DNA of 64,000 bases from Fimbriimonadia bacterium. GTDB taxonomy: Bacteria; Armatimonadota; Fimbriimonadia; Fimbriimonadales; JABRVX01. Positions 1 through 9,277 of this stretch are shown piece by piece. The notes beneath the pieces were generated by a model. It saw only the letters and a list, made by a program, of their open reading frames with translations, was not told where the DNA came from and did not search any database. Location of the stretch: NCBI GenBank assembly GCA_039961735.1, contig JABRVX010000010.1:106531-170530 (forward strand), read 5' to 3'. Each line of letters starts with the position of its first letter. Position 1 is the stretch's first letter. A program made the position numbers and the translations under genes.

Positions 1-675
<675 letters not shown>

Positions 676-699
676 TCAGCCATCTGCGGCAACCTCGTA

Positions 700-713
700 C
701 GGCATATATGCCG
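700..713. promoter_or_regulatory. 14-bp perfect palindrome
   Basis: CGGCATATATGCCG is self-complementary over all 14 bases. It lies 25 bases after the kdsA stop and 120 bases before the next start. It could be an operator or part of the kdsA 3' end. A TACAAT box follows at 766-771. No protein is known to bind it. Confidence 0.35.
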
Positions 714-832
714 GAAGTCGTGGTGTCAACTCGCGATCCGGCCGGAAAACTGCAGAACCCGCATATACAATATGATCGCTGATCGGCGTTGGCCGGTCGC
801 GCATGTTGCGTTGATTGAAGGATGGTATCAAC

Positions 833-1600
833 ATGAGGGCGTATGTCCCTTTGCTTGTAGTAGTCTGGATGGTGTCGGCCGGCTCGGCGCTGGCTATCGA
901 AAGAAACGCCTTTCTGAATCACCCGGCCACCTCGACCAAGCAACTCGTAGAGCAGGTCAAGAACGACCCGGTCGTTGCGGACCGCTACATGCGGCACTAC
1001 GCAATGACCAAAAATGAGCTTGTCCGCTACCTCTCCGGCCTCCGTGTTTCCGTGCTGCGCATGGGCGGCGAGTACCGAGTCTACTCCTGCCTTCCTTCGG
1101 GCGTGATTCGCTCCCGCGTGCTCGCACTCAAGCCGGGAACGCGCGTGTGGGAAGACAGCAAGGGCATCCCCATCCTCAAGATGTCGTGCGGGAACCCGAT
1201 GTCTTGGAACGTATCGGCGTTCAAGGAGCCGACCACCGTGCCATCCATTCTAGAGCCGCTCATCCTGCTGGATAGCGCCCTGCGCGAGGCCACGCTGTTC
1301 GAGACCACGGCCGAGCCGGCCGAGCCCGTTGCCGAGGACCCCGAAGAAGTGGCGCTGCTGATCCCGTCAATCCCCGAAATGAGCTTCGGCGAGTGGCCGG
1401 AAGTGGCCACCGCCCAGGTCACCCCGGCGGTCCCGCTTCTACCCGGCAGCGGGTTCAACCTGGGGTTCCTGGGCTCCCTGCTCGTGGTACCGTTCCTGGA
1501 CCTCGGAGGCGGCGAACCCATTCCCGAGCCCAGCATGCTGGTCGGCACGGGGGGAGCGCTGTTTCTGCTCGGCCTCGGTATGCGCAGGCGACGCATGTAG
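833..1600 (+). CDS. PEP-CTERM sorted surface/exported protein
   Basis: This 255-residue protein starts with a signal peptide (MRAYVPLLVVVWMVSAGSALA) and ends with a PEP-CTERM tail: PEPS near the C-terminus, a hydrophobic segment (LVGTGGALFLLGLG) and a final MRRRRM. Such tails are recognised by an exosortase, and the mature protein is expected at the cell surface or in the extracellular matrix. The ATG at 833 is chosen over 815 because GAAGGA at 817-822 is well spaced from it and the signal peptide then begins directly. The middle part matches nothing I recognise. It stands alone between kdsA and a barrel protein, and no exosortase gene is in the window. Confidence 0.8.
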   Translation: MRAYVPLLVVVWMVSAGSALAIERNAFLNHPATSTKQLVEQVKNDPVVADRYMRHYAMTKNELVRYLSGLRVSVLRMGGEYRVYSCLPSGVIRSRVLALKPGTRVWEDSKGIPILKMSCGNPMSWNVSAFKEPTTVPSILEPLILLDSALREATLFETTAEPAEPVAEDPEEVALLIPSIPEMSFGEWPEVATAQVTPAVPLLPGSGFNLGFLGSLLVVPFLDLGGGEPIPEPSMLVGTGGALFLLGLGMRRRRM

Positions 1601-1741
1601 TCGGTCGACTGCTGTTCGGCACCCGTAGGGCTGCTGGGGTAGATTCACGCAACAGTGCCGTGTCGCGGGGTGCGCCAGGACTAGGCGCACCCGAGAGCGA
1701 GCAGCCGCGGCGCTGACTCTTTACGGAAAAAGGGTGCGTTC

Positions 1742-2329
1742 ATGAAGCGATTAGGATGTTGCTTGTCCCTGCTCGCAGCCGGCCTCGTCGGCCCGACGGT
1801 AGTTGCATCCCAAGACATCGGCCCAAATCCCTGGCAGATCGAGATCGGCGCTTTCTTCCCCCAAGAAGAGATCGAGGAGCTGGTGGGTGAGACTGCCTTC
1901 CTTGCCACCCTGTCGCGCGACGTGAACCGGAGCGCCGGAGGAGCGGTTACTTCAGTCGGCATCAGCTACACCCAACGCTCGGATGCGGGCAGCGAGATCG
2001 CCGTCGCGGGCGCGTTTCTCCGCCAGACCTGGTTCGGCAAAAAGGCCTCCGGCGGCTACGGAGGGCCATTTGGCGGCTTCGAGGTCGGCCTGTTCGACAC
2101 ACGTGTTCAGGCTGCGGAGGAAGGCGATGGCGGGGGTGGCAACGGAGAGGCTCCGGGCCGTGCGATCACGCCGGGGACCAAAGAGGACCAGATTGGTGTC
2201 GGAGCCAGCATCTTCGCGGGCTACATGTTCGGGGACAGACTCTCCTTGCGTGGCGGCTATTCGGCCTATCCGGCGGCGGGTGGGGCCTCGGTGACGGGGT
2301 TCTTCGCAACGCTCGGTTTCCGCTTTTAG
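1742..2329 (+). CDS. Small outer-membrane beta-barrel protein
   Basis: The 195 residues begin with a signal peptide (MKRLGCCLSLLAAGLVGPTVVA). They continue with alternating polar/hydrophobic strands rich in Gly, Tyr and Phe and end in FFATLGFRF. The C-terminal Phe and the length fit the 8-stranded OmpA-like or OmpW-like barrels of diderm bacteria. A Gly/Glu-rich insertion around residues 120-140 looks like an extracellular loop. The exact function cannot be read from the sequence. Two smaller proteins of the same general type lie at 18282-19284. Confidence 0.65.
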   Translation: MKRLGCCLSLLAAGLVGPTVVASQDIGPNPWQIEIGAFFPQEEIEELVGETAFLATLSRDVNRSAGGAVTSVGISYTQRSDAGSEIAVAGAFLRQTWFGKKASGGYGGPFGGFEVGLFDTRVQAAEEGDGGGGNGEAPGRAITPGTKEDQIGVGASIFAGYMFGDRLSLRGGYSAYPAAGGASVTGFFATLGFRF

Positions 2330-2393
2330 GGCCACTCACTTACTGATGCGCGGAGAGGGCACGCGAGCGCGATAGCACGCCGATAATTGAGGT

Positions 2394-3758
2394 GTGATCA
2401 CCCGGCAGCCCGCCTCCCTTCCGCAGGAGGAAGTTGACGCGTCCAAGCTCGGCGATATCCTGATCGCCTCGGGCGCGCTCACGCCAGCGGAGCTACGCCA
2501 AGCCGAACGCCGAAGCCGCACGAGCGGAGAGCGCCTGTCGCGTGCCATCTTGGAGACCGGAGCGGCCAGCCCGAGCCAGATCATACAGGCCCTCGGGCTG
2601 CTGTATGGACTTGAGATCGCACGCTTCGACCAATGCCCGCTAGATGCGGCGGCCACGGCCTGTGTGCCCGAGGACCTGGCCCGCCAACTCGAGGTCATTC
2701 CGCTCCGAAGACTCGGCTCGACGCTCTCCTGTGCGATATTCGACCCCGGCGACACCGAAGCGCTCGAAGCGCTCGAGAACGTCTCCGATTGTGCCATCGC
2801 ACTCCAAGTCGCGACGCCCGCGGAGATCGCTGCTGAACTGGACCGCCGCTATGGAATCGGCGGAAGCGGTCCGCAACAGGTACTGCCCGTGCGGCCGGGC
2901 GACATGTTCCTCCATTACAGGCTCAGCTCCGTGCGCTGGGAGGAACCTGGCGTTGTGTGGTTTGAGGCCGATGACACCCGGCTTCTGCGCAGAGTTACCG
3001 TAGCTGTACTGTGCCCTGACCTGGATGACACTCTGGCCCGACGCGCTGGGAGGGTATTGGAGCACTCGCTCTGGCTGGCTCGCTTCCCGCACCGCAACGT
3101 GCTGACCATTCACGACGTCGGCGAAGCCGATGGGCTGAAGTTTATCGTGAGTGAGGCGGTCCACGGCGAGACGCTTCGTGAGCGCCTGCAGCGGGAGCGG
3201 AAATTTTCTCTGGCCGCCACCTGCGAGATAGGCCTTCAGTTGTGCGACGGGCTTCGCCACCTACACCGCCACCAGCTTGTTTACAAGGCCCTAAGCCCCT
3301 CGAACTGCGCGTTGCTGAGCGGAGACGAGGTCAAGCTGACACATCTCGGCCTCGGCTTCGAGCCACACGAGGTGGGCGACGAGGTCCGTCTCCTCGAAGC
3401 CGACGACTTCCGCTACCGCGCCCCGGAATACATAGCGGGCGAGCCGCTCGACCCGCGGGCCGACATCTTCTCGCTGGGCACGCTGCTCTACGAGATGGCG
3501 GCAGGGCGCCCCGCCTTTCCAGGTGCGGGCGTGGCGGCAGTGACGCGCCTGATCCTGGAGGGCGGACTGGCCGCATGTGAGGAGCTTCCGCCTGCACTCA
3601 ACCGAATCATCTTAAGGGCCTGTGCCGCAGAGCGACACGGGCGTTATCGAGACGCCCTCTCGCTGGCCGAGGACCTTCTGGCCCAACACTGGCCGGAGGT
3701 CGCGGCCGGCGCCGGGGTCTCCCGCTACCTGGCCGCAGTCGAGCGGGAGACCAAGTAG
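2394..3758 (+). CDS. MshEN-like domain fused to a protein pseudokinase
   Basis: Residues of about 15-150 carry two MshEN/GspE-N type repeats (KLGDILIASGALTPAELRQA and a second around ERLSRAILETG). This fold binds cyclic di-GMP in MshE-like ATPases. From about residue 165 the protein follows the Hanks-type kinase fold, with recognisable HRNVLTIHDVGEA, YRAPEYIAGEPLDPRADIFS and LGTLLYEM segments. The catalytic residues are missing. VAVK reads VTVA, HRDxKPxN reads YKALSPSN and DFG reads HLG. A catalytically dead kinase acting as a scaffold or sensor is therefore likely. The start is a GTG at 2394. It is 18 bases from a ParA-like gene, also with a defective ATP site, and a glycosyltransferase follows. 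A role in c-di-GMP-controlled surface behaviour is inference. Confidence 0.8.
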   Translation: MITRQPASLPQEEVDASKLGDILIASGALTPAELRQAERRSRTSGERLSRAILETGAASPSQIIQALGLLYGLEIARFDQCPLDAAATACVPEDLARQLEVIPLRRLGSTLSCAIFDPGDTEALEALENVSDCAIALQVATPAEIAAELDRRYGIGGSGPQQVLPVRPGDMFLHYRLSSVRWEEPGVVWFEADDTRLLRRVTVAVLCPDLDDTLARRAGRVLEHSLWLARFPHRNVLTIHDVGEADGLKFIVSEAVHGETLRERLQRERKFSLAATCEIGLQLCDGLRHLHRHQLVYKALSPSNCALLSGDEVKLTHLGLGFEPHEVGDEVRLLEADDFRYRAPEYIAGEPLDPRADIFSLGTLLYEMAAGRPAFPGAGVAAVTRLILEGGLAACEELPPALNRIILRACAAERHGRYRDALSLAEDLLAQHWPEVAAGAGVSRYLAAVERETK

Positions 3759-3776
3759 AGCCGTGAGGTGAGAGCG

Positions 3777-4592
3777 ATGACAAGAGCCTATACCATCGTC
3801 GTTACGGGCGGCCGCACCGGGCTCGGCAGAACCCAAGTGGCCGCCAACCTGGCCATCGCGTTGCAGCAACAAGACCGCTCGACCGTGCTCGTGGACCTGG
3901 ACATCGGGCAGGACAACCTCCGGAGCGTTCTTGGCATCAGCTCCCCCCGCTCCCTTGCGGAGGCTTTGGGCGGACGAGCCAGGCTCCAGGACCTTCTTGC
4001 CGAAGGTCCTGGAGGCATTGCCGTCCTGCGTGGCGGGGCCGAACTCGAACAGGTACCGGCCCTCACGTCGGCACAGACACGTAACCTCCTCAGCGAGCTC
4101 GTTCGCATGGAGAGTCTGTTCAACTTCATCGTCCTCGACGCCGGCATCGGTTCGTCTCTAAGCGCCCTTACGTTCGTCCGAAGTGCCCATGAAGCACTGA
4201 CGCTCACCGCACCCGATTCGGACGACATGGCCGCAGCGTACTCGGTGCTGAAAATGGTAAGCCGCAGGAGCCCAGGGACTTCCATCTCCCTGTGCGTCAA
4301 CTTCGCTGCGAGCGAGAACGATGCTATTGCGGCGGAGCGGCTCGTCGGTGTAGCGCGCTCGTTTCTCCGCGCAGAACTGAGAGTGGCAGGCGTTCTTCGT
4401 GAGGATGCCGCTGTGGCTCTGGCAGAACGTGCCGAGCGCCCCGTGCTGCTCACCTATCCGACCTGCATGTTCGCAAGAGACATCGTGAAGCTGTCCTCGT
4501 TCTGGACAAGGCAGCGCGCCGCCGAGCCGGCACTCGGACTGGCAGAACGGCTCGCCGTCGAGCTGTCGCCTTCTCTTAGTGCGGTTAGCTGA
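3777..4592 (+). CDS. ParA/MinD-like protein with degenerate Walker A motif
   Basis: The 271-residue protein has the layout of the FlhG/MinD/ParA family. A P-loop region (VVTGGRTGLGRTQVAANLA) is followed by VLVDLDIGQDNLRSVLG (Walker A' Asp) and FIVLDAGIGSS. Both lysines of the deviant Walker A motif KGGxGKT are arginine here (GGRTGLGRT), so normal ATP hydrolysis is doubtful. The ATG at 3777 has GAGGTGAGA just upstream and is preferred to the GTG at 3768. The gene directly follows the pseudokinase and is probably co-transcribed with it. FlhG-like proteins localise flagella or pili, so a placement or regulatory role with the MshEN protein is plausible but unproven. Confidence 0.75.
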   Translation: MTRAYTIVVTGGRTGLGRTQVAANLAIALQQQDRSTVLVDLDIGQDNLRSVLGISSPRSLAEALGGRARLQDLLAEGPGGIAVLRGGAELEQVPALTSAQTRNLLSELVRMESLFNFIVLDAGIGSSLSALTFVRSAHEALTLTAPDSDDMAAAYSVLKMVSRRSPGTSISLCVNFAASENDAIAAERLVGVARSFLRAELRVAGVLREDAAVALAERAERPVLLTYPTCMFARDIVKLSSFWTRQRAAEPALGLAERLAVELSPSLSAVS

Positions 4593-4825
4593 GACGCTAC
4601 AGGCCACGGGCTGAGGCATGGAATCTCTCGACGGGAAGTCTGAGACAGCAGCCTTAGCGAGGGGTGGTACACTTCGGATGCCGCCCTGCTGCTCTCGAGC
4701 AGTGCGACCATCTTCTCCGACCACAGCGACATGCACACGCCGCCTTCGCTCACGATAGCCGAGCAGTCAGAAGTTGCCGGACGTATGACCAGACGAAGCG
4801 ACCGCATTCAGAGGCGACCACTCTG

Positions 4826-5731
4826 GTGACACCTCCGGTCAGCATCGTCATCACCTGCTTCAACTACGAGCGCTTCCTGGCCGATGCCATTCTCACCGCC
4901 CGGTACCAGACCCTGAACGGAGCCGAGATCGTTGTGGTGGACGACGGAAGCACCGACGACTCCGCAGCGGCGGCGAAGGCGTTGGGTGTGCGAGTCGTGC
5001 AGCAGGAGAACCGTGGTCTCGCCGCCGCTCGAAACCGAGGCATCGCCGAAACCTCCGCCGACTGGATTGCCTTTCTAGACGCCGACGATCTGTGGGAGAC
5101 GCATAAGCTCGAACGTCAGTATGCGGCCGTCTGCGACGAGCAAGGCATCGTACTGTGCCACACGGACTGCGTCTTCCTGCACGGCGACGGCACCGAAGAT
5201 CGCAGGCCGCGCAAGCTCGAACCGCCCGAGCGAGGATGCCCATTCGCGCATCTGCTGCCCACGAACCGCATCTTTTCGAGCTCGGCGATGGTACGTCGCG
5301 ATGCCGTCCTGCGGGCCGGCGGCTTCGACGAAAACCTCGACGCGTACGAGGACGTGGACCTCTGGTTCCGGATGGCTGCCCACGGTGACTTCCTGTTCCT
5401 GCCCGACCGGCTCATCAAGTACCGCCTTCACGGGGCGAACACCAGCTCGCTGGGACGGGAGTTCTGGGAGGGCTCGTTCACGGTTCTGCAGGATCGCGTG
5501 CTCGCCAACTGGGATGTACTCTCGGCACGGTTTGAGCCGAGAGAGAAACGACGATACCGTCGCTTGCTGCGTCGCCTTATAGCGCTCTGCTATTCGGGCC
5601 AGGGCAAGAGCTTGGCACGCGAGGGGCGCTGGGCTGGTGCCTTGAGTTCACACTGGCGGGCGCTAGGTAGTTATCCGTGGCTCCCACGGCTCTATGGCAG
5701 GTTCTTGCGCACGCTTCTCCTTTGTCGCTAG
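4826..5731 (+). CDS. Family 2 glycosyltransferase
   Basis: The protein transfers a sugar from a nucleotide donor, probably to a surface polysaccharide or a protein; the acceptor is unknown. The GT-A fold is clear: PVSIVITCFNYERFL at the N-terminus, VVVDDGSTDDS, the metal-binding FLDADDLWE (DxD), and YEDVDLWFRMA as the acceptor-site ED motif. The start is set at the GTG at 4826, because the homologous part begins two codons later and AGAGG lies about 10 bases upstream. The frame stays open back to a GTG at 4664, but the added 54 residues look unlike protein. Length is about 301 residues, with a basic C-terminus. It follows the ParA-like gene after 233 bases. Confidence 0.85.
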   Translation: MTPPVSIVITCFNYERFLADAILTARYQTLNGAEIVVVDDGSTDDSAAAAKALGVRVVQQENRGLAAARNRGIAETSADWIAFLDADDLWETHKLERQYAAVCDEQGIVLCHTDCVFLHGDGTEDRRPRKLEPPERGCPFAHLLPTNRIFSSSAMVRRDAVLRAGGFDENLDAYEDVDLWFRMAAHGDFLFLPDRLIKYRLHGANTSSLGREFWEGSFTVLQDRVLANWDVLSARFEPREKRRYRRLLRRLIALCYSGQGKSLAREGRWAGALSSHWRALGSYPWLPRLYGRFLRTLLLCR

Positions 5732-5932
5732 CCCGCAGCATTCTCGCTGCTGCGGGGAGTTGGTTGGGATGCGGGGTTCGCCACGCGCTCCTCCGGCGCC
5801 CCTCTGCACACGCTGAACGCACAGCGTGTTCCTATGGACAGCGTCGGGCCATCCGTCTCCCTCGCTGGACCACCGGCGATACTCATGCACCCCAGACAGG
5901 ACTCGACACGGCCGACTACGAACCAGGACCCC

Positions 5933-7180
5933 ATGAAAGCCCTTGCCTGCATCCTCTTATCGCTGACCGTTCCGCTGGCTCTCGGCCAGGTGTGGCCGCA
6001 GCCGGACGAGTGGCCGATGCTCACCGGCGACGCATCCGGCTCATGCTACACCCGCGTGCCGCCGATTGGCGTAACCAGCCAAGTGTGGCGGACCAACCTC
6101 AGCTCCATCCGTACCGAGATGATCACCTGGCGGCAAGCCGTCGCAGCGCACGGCAGGCTGTACCTGAAGTCAAAGGACACCGTGGCGGCTTTGGACGCGA
6201 CGAGTGGGATGATTCTCTGGAGCCGGCCGCTCGCCGCGAACGAGATCGCCGCGGCAGGCAAAGGCGTAGTTATGGCGCTGTCCGACTCCGGGCTGATAGC
6301 GTTGGACGGTCGCACTGGCGAGAGGCTATGGGACGTCACGGTGCCCGAGACCACCCCAACCCCTCGCCTGATCCCTGGCTACGATTTCGCCCTCGTCGTC
6401 GGCAGTGGCGACGGCGGACACGTCGCGCGGTTCTTCGACACGAAGAACGGTGAGACGCTTTCTTGGAACTCGGCGTTGCGGATCCGGGCCACGGGGCAGT
6501 GGTCGCTGTTCAACCACCCCTCAGCTATCCCAGCCTCCGGCTCTTCGGTAGTCTGCTTCAGCAACCGAGAACCCCAGGTGGTGTTCCTCCCGACCAGCAC
6601 CTCGAAGCAGCCGGGAGCACTCGCCTGCAGCAAGAACCTGGTGGTCGCCGGTTGGGCCGATACCTCGACCACCATGGTCCCGATGGGTGACGAGCTCGCC
6701 ACCCAAACTTGGAGCGTGGAGGAGGACGGCAGCCTCGTTTCTCGCTGGGTGAAGACAGGCAAGGCTCCCACTGAGTGGGGCAGGGCGGACAAACTGTGTA
6801 TTGCCAGCCCGTCGTTCGCGGTGGGCTATTCTGCGGATACAGGACAGATGTTCGCGTTCAACCCGACGACGGGTGCCGAGCACTGGAAGGGCAAGAAGGG
6901 CTGGCCGCTCCTTGCGATGGTGGCGGGAGGGCAGCGGGTGTACGCCGCGTTTCAGATCCCTTCCAAGACAGGGGGTGGCCCCATGGGTACTCAACTCCAA
7001 GTCTTGGACCTGGCCACGGGGGAGACACTACTACGACACGACCTACCGGCTCTCAGCGTCAACGCGCTGGTTCCGGCTTACCGGAAGCTGTACGTGTTGG
7101 GGCACCACAATCCTGCCGCTCTCAAGCCCGATGTGCCGCCGGCTGCCATACCGGTAGTCGTCTGTCTCGGCAATCCGTAG
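5933..7180 (+). CDS. Secreted PQQ-type beta-propeller protein
   Basis: A signal peptide (MKALACILLSLTVPLALGQ) is followed by propeller blades of the PQQ-repeat type. Examples are RLYLKSKDTVAALDATSGM, ILWSRPL, GLIALDGRTGERLWDV, FAFNPTTGAEHWKG and LQVLDLATGETLLRHDL. No dehydrogenase residues or cofactor site were recognised, so it is best read as a scaffold or binding protein outside the cytoplasm. The ATG at 5933 is chosen because the signal peptide starts there; the frame extends upstream to 5834 without protein-like sequence. A second propeller of this type with a dockerin tail is encoded at 11783-13489. Confidence 0.75.
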   Translation: MKALACILLSLTVPLALGQVWPQPDEWPMLTGDASGSCYTRVPPIGVTSQVWRTNLSSIRTEMITWRQAVAAHGRLYLKSKDTVAALDATSGMILWSRPLAANEIAAAGKGVVMALSDSGLIALDGRTGERLWDVTVPETTPTPRLIPGYDFALVVGSGDGGHVARFFDTKNGETLSWNSALRIRATGQWSLFNHPSAIPASGSSVVCFSNREPQVVFLPTSTSKQPGALACSKNLVVAGWADTSTTMVPMGDELATQTWSVEEDGSLVSRWVKTGKAPTEWGRADKLCIASPSFAVGYSADTGQMFAFNPTTGAEHWKGKKGWPLLAMVAGGQRVYAAFQIPSKTGGGPMGTQLQVLDLATGETLLRHDLPALSVNALVPAYRKLYVLGHHNPAALKPDVPPAAIPVVVCLGNP

Positions 7181-7246
7181 TCCCAGGGACCACGGACGCT
7201 CGCAGGTAAGATACTGCGAATCGCACTAACGGTTCGGAGGTTTCCG

Positions 7247-9271
7247 ATGCTCGGCTCGTGCCGTGAGCCGGCCTCACCCCCGCCACGCAGCATGGTGGCC
7301 GGTCCCTGCATGATGGTAGTCCTCTTGCTGTGTGCTGCGCCCATAGCTTGGGGCTCCGCACTCCCACAGGATGCCACTCGCAATCGCACGGTGCCCGCTG
7401 TCCGCGTCGAAGTCCCACCCGTGATCGACGGTATCCTCGACGACCCCTGTTGGGCCACACTCCCCGAGGTCTCAGGGTTCACTGACGAATCGCTCGGGAC
7501 CCCGGTGGCGGACGACACCAGCGTACGCATCGGTTACGACGACAGGGCCATCTACGTGGCGTTTCGATGTGTGGACAGCCGCCCGGACCAGATCGTCGCA
7601 CGTGAACGCAAACGGGGCGTTCGATTCCGGGGCGAAGACCGGGTTCGTATCTACATCAACCCGTTCAACAACAAGCGTTGGGAAGACGAGAGCATGCTGG
7701 ACGTCAACCCCCTTGGCACTCAGTTCGCGCGCTTCGCGGGAGGGCGGGCCGGCAAGCTGGAGTGGGAAGGCGTTTGGCAGAGCGCAGCCAAGATTGACGA
7801 GAGCGGATGGACCGTAGAGGTAGCTGTGCCCTGGGTCAACTTCGCACGCCCCCCAGCCGACGGAAAGCCCCGCAACCTGGGCATCAACTTCGAGCGCTAT
7901 CAGGCGCGCACCCAGACCCGGTCGTATTGGAGTAACCTCGGCCCGCAGTCCAAGGTCGAGTACTCGGGAGAGTGGGTAGGGGTCGTACTACCCCCGGAGA
8001 ACGGGGCCCAGCGTCTCTCGCTGCTTGCATACGCTTTCGGCGGTGTTTCGGAGGGCGACGTCGTCAGACAAGCGGGTGTGGATGCGCGCTTCCGGTTCAC
8101 CCCCCAGCAAACCGGGGTGGTCTCCCTCAATCCCGACTTTTCCGATGTGGAGGCTGCGGTCACCAGCGTGGACTTCTCCTATTCCGAAGTGATCGCCGAT
8201 GAAAGCCGACCGTTCTTTCTCGAGGGGGCCGCCTACTACCGCACCGCCGACTACCGGACCAACTCCTTCTATCCGATCCGCGTTCCGGCATTCGACTTCG
8301 GTGCCAAGTTCTACGGCAAGACCAACGGAGCAGACATCGGTCTCCTGGCCACGCACAGCGTCGGCGGCAGGACCGATGCCGTTGTCAACCTCGTGAGCCG
8401 GGCCAGCCCGTTCGACTCTTATGGCTTGCAGGTCGTAGGGCTCGAAGGTGACGGCCAACGCAATCTCGTGGTTCAGAGCACCGCAAGGATCCGGCGAGGA
8501 GATTGGAGTTTCAGTGGCGCCTATGCCGTCTCGGAGGACCTCACCGGGTCCGGTGAGAATGCGCGAGTCGGTGTCTTCTGGGTGCCCGAGCGCTGGTTCC
8601 TGGGCGCCAGTTATGCGTTGACCAGCCCTGGGTACTTGCCGCGGAACGGCTACGTGCCCTTCACGGACGAGCGAGGTGTTAGTTTCAGCGTGGGCTACAA
8701 CGGGGACTGGCGGAGCGGTCCCATCCGCTCGATCGAGTGGTCGCTCGATGCCAATCGCTTCGAGCGGTACGATGGTAGCTTGTTCCGGCAGGGTGTCACT
8801 TCGTCGGTCGAGTTGCGGACGAACAGCCTCTCGCTCTACTCCTCGCTGCTCGCAAGCCGGTTCCAGGAGAACGATGATCTCGTCGCGTCGGTCGGCTTCG
8901 GCTATCCCGCGCTGGATCGGTTTCGAAACGTCGGTCTCGGCATCCGAACGGGGCGCCTCGCGGGGCTAGACTACTTTGCCATTACACCCTCCGCTAGGTG
9001 GCAGTTCGGAGGAAGGCTGAACGTCAGTCTGTCCAGTGAGTGGGTGCGAATCGGTGGCACCAGACGGCAAGATGTGCTAGGTATCGCCTACGACTTTGCA
9101 CCCGACCGAGCGATTGGTGGCCGGTTAGTTCGCCGCGACAGCGCGGTGAACTGGTACCTCAGCTACCGCAAGTCGGGCTATGGCGGCCTAGAAATGTTCG
9201 TGATCTTGGGCGACCCCAACGCAAAGCAGTTCACGGAGCGTCTGGTCTTAAAAGTGGTGCAGGAGTTCTGA
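7247..9271 (+). CDS. DUF5916-type protein: CBM9-like domain plus outer-membrane barrel
   Basis: After an N-terminal signal region (hydrophobic stretch MMVVLLLCAAPIAWGSA) the protein has a CBM9/DOMON-like sugar-binding fold at about residues 50-230. It is marked by PPVIDGILDDPCWATLP, YVAFRCVDSRPDQI and WTVEVAVPWVNF. The remaining 440 residues (FSYSEVIADESRPFFLEG onward) form the DUF5916 region, predicted to be an outer-membrane beta-barrel, and end in KVVQEF with a terminal Phe. Proteins of this layout are common in polymer-degrading diderm bacteria, and their function is not settled. GGAGG upstream supports the ATG at 7247. The gene ends 6 bases before the convergent esterase gene. Confidence 0.75.
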   Translation: MLGSCREPASPPPRSMVAGPCMMVVLLLCAAPIAWGSALPQDATRNRTVPAVRVEVPPVIDGILDDPCWATLPEVSGFTDESLGTPVADDTSVRIGYDDRAIYVAFRCVDSRPDQIVARERKRGVRFRGEDRVRIYINPFNNKRWEDESMLDVNPLGTQFARFAGGRAGKLEWEGVWQSAAKIDESGWTVEVAVPWVNFARPPADGKPRNLGINFERYQARTQTRSYWSNLGPQSKVEYSGEWVGVVLPPENGAQRLSLLAYAFGGVSEGDVVRQAGVDARFRFTPQQTGVVSLNPDFSDVEAAVTSVDFSYSEVIADESRPFFLEGAAYYRTADYRTNSFYPIRVPAFDFGAKFYGKTNGADIGLLATHSVGGRTDAVVNLVSRASPFDSYGLQVVGLEGDGQRNLVVQSTARIRRGDWSFSGAYAVSEDLTGSGENARVGVFWVPERWFLGASYALTSPGYLPRNGYVPFTDERGVSFSVGYNGDWRSGPIRSIEWSLDANRFERYDGSLFRQGVTSSVELRTNSLSLYSSLLASRFQENDDLVASVGFGYPALDRFRNVGLGIRTGRLAGLDYFAITPSARWQFGGRLNVSLSSEWVRIGGTRRQDVLGIAYDFAPDRAIGGRLVRRDSAVNWYLSYRKSGYGGLEMFVILGDPNAKQFTERLVLKVVQEF

Positions 9272-9277
9272 GCTTTG

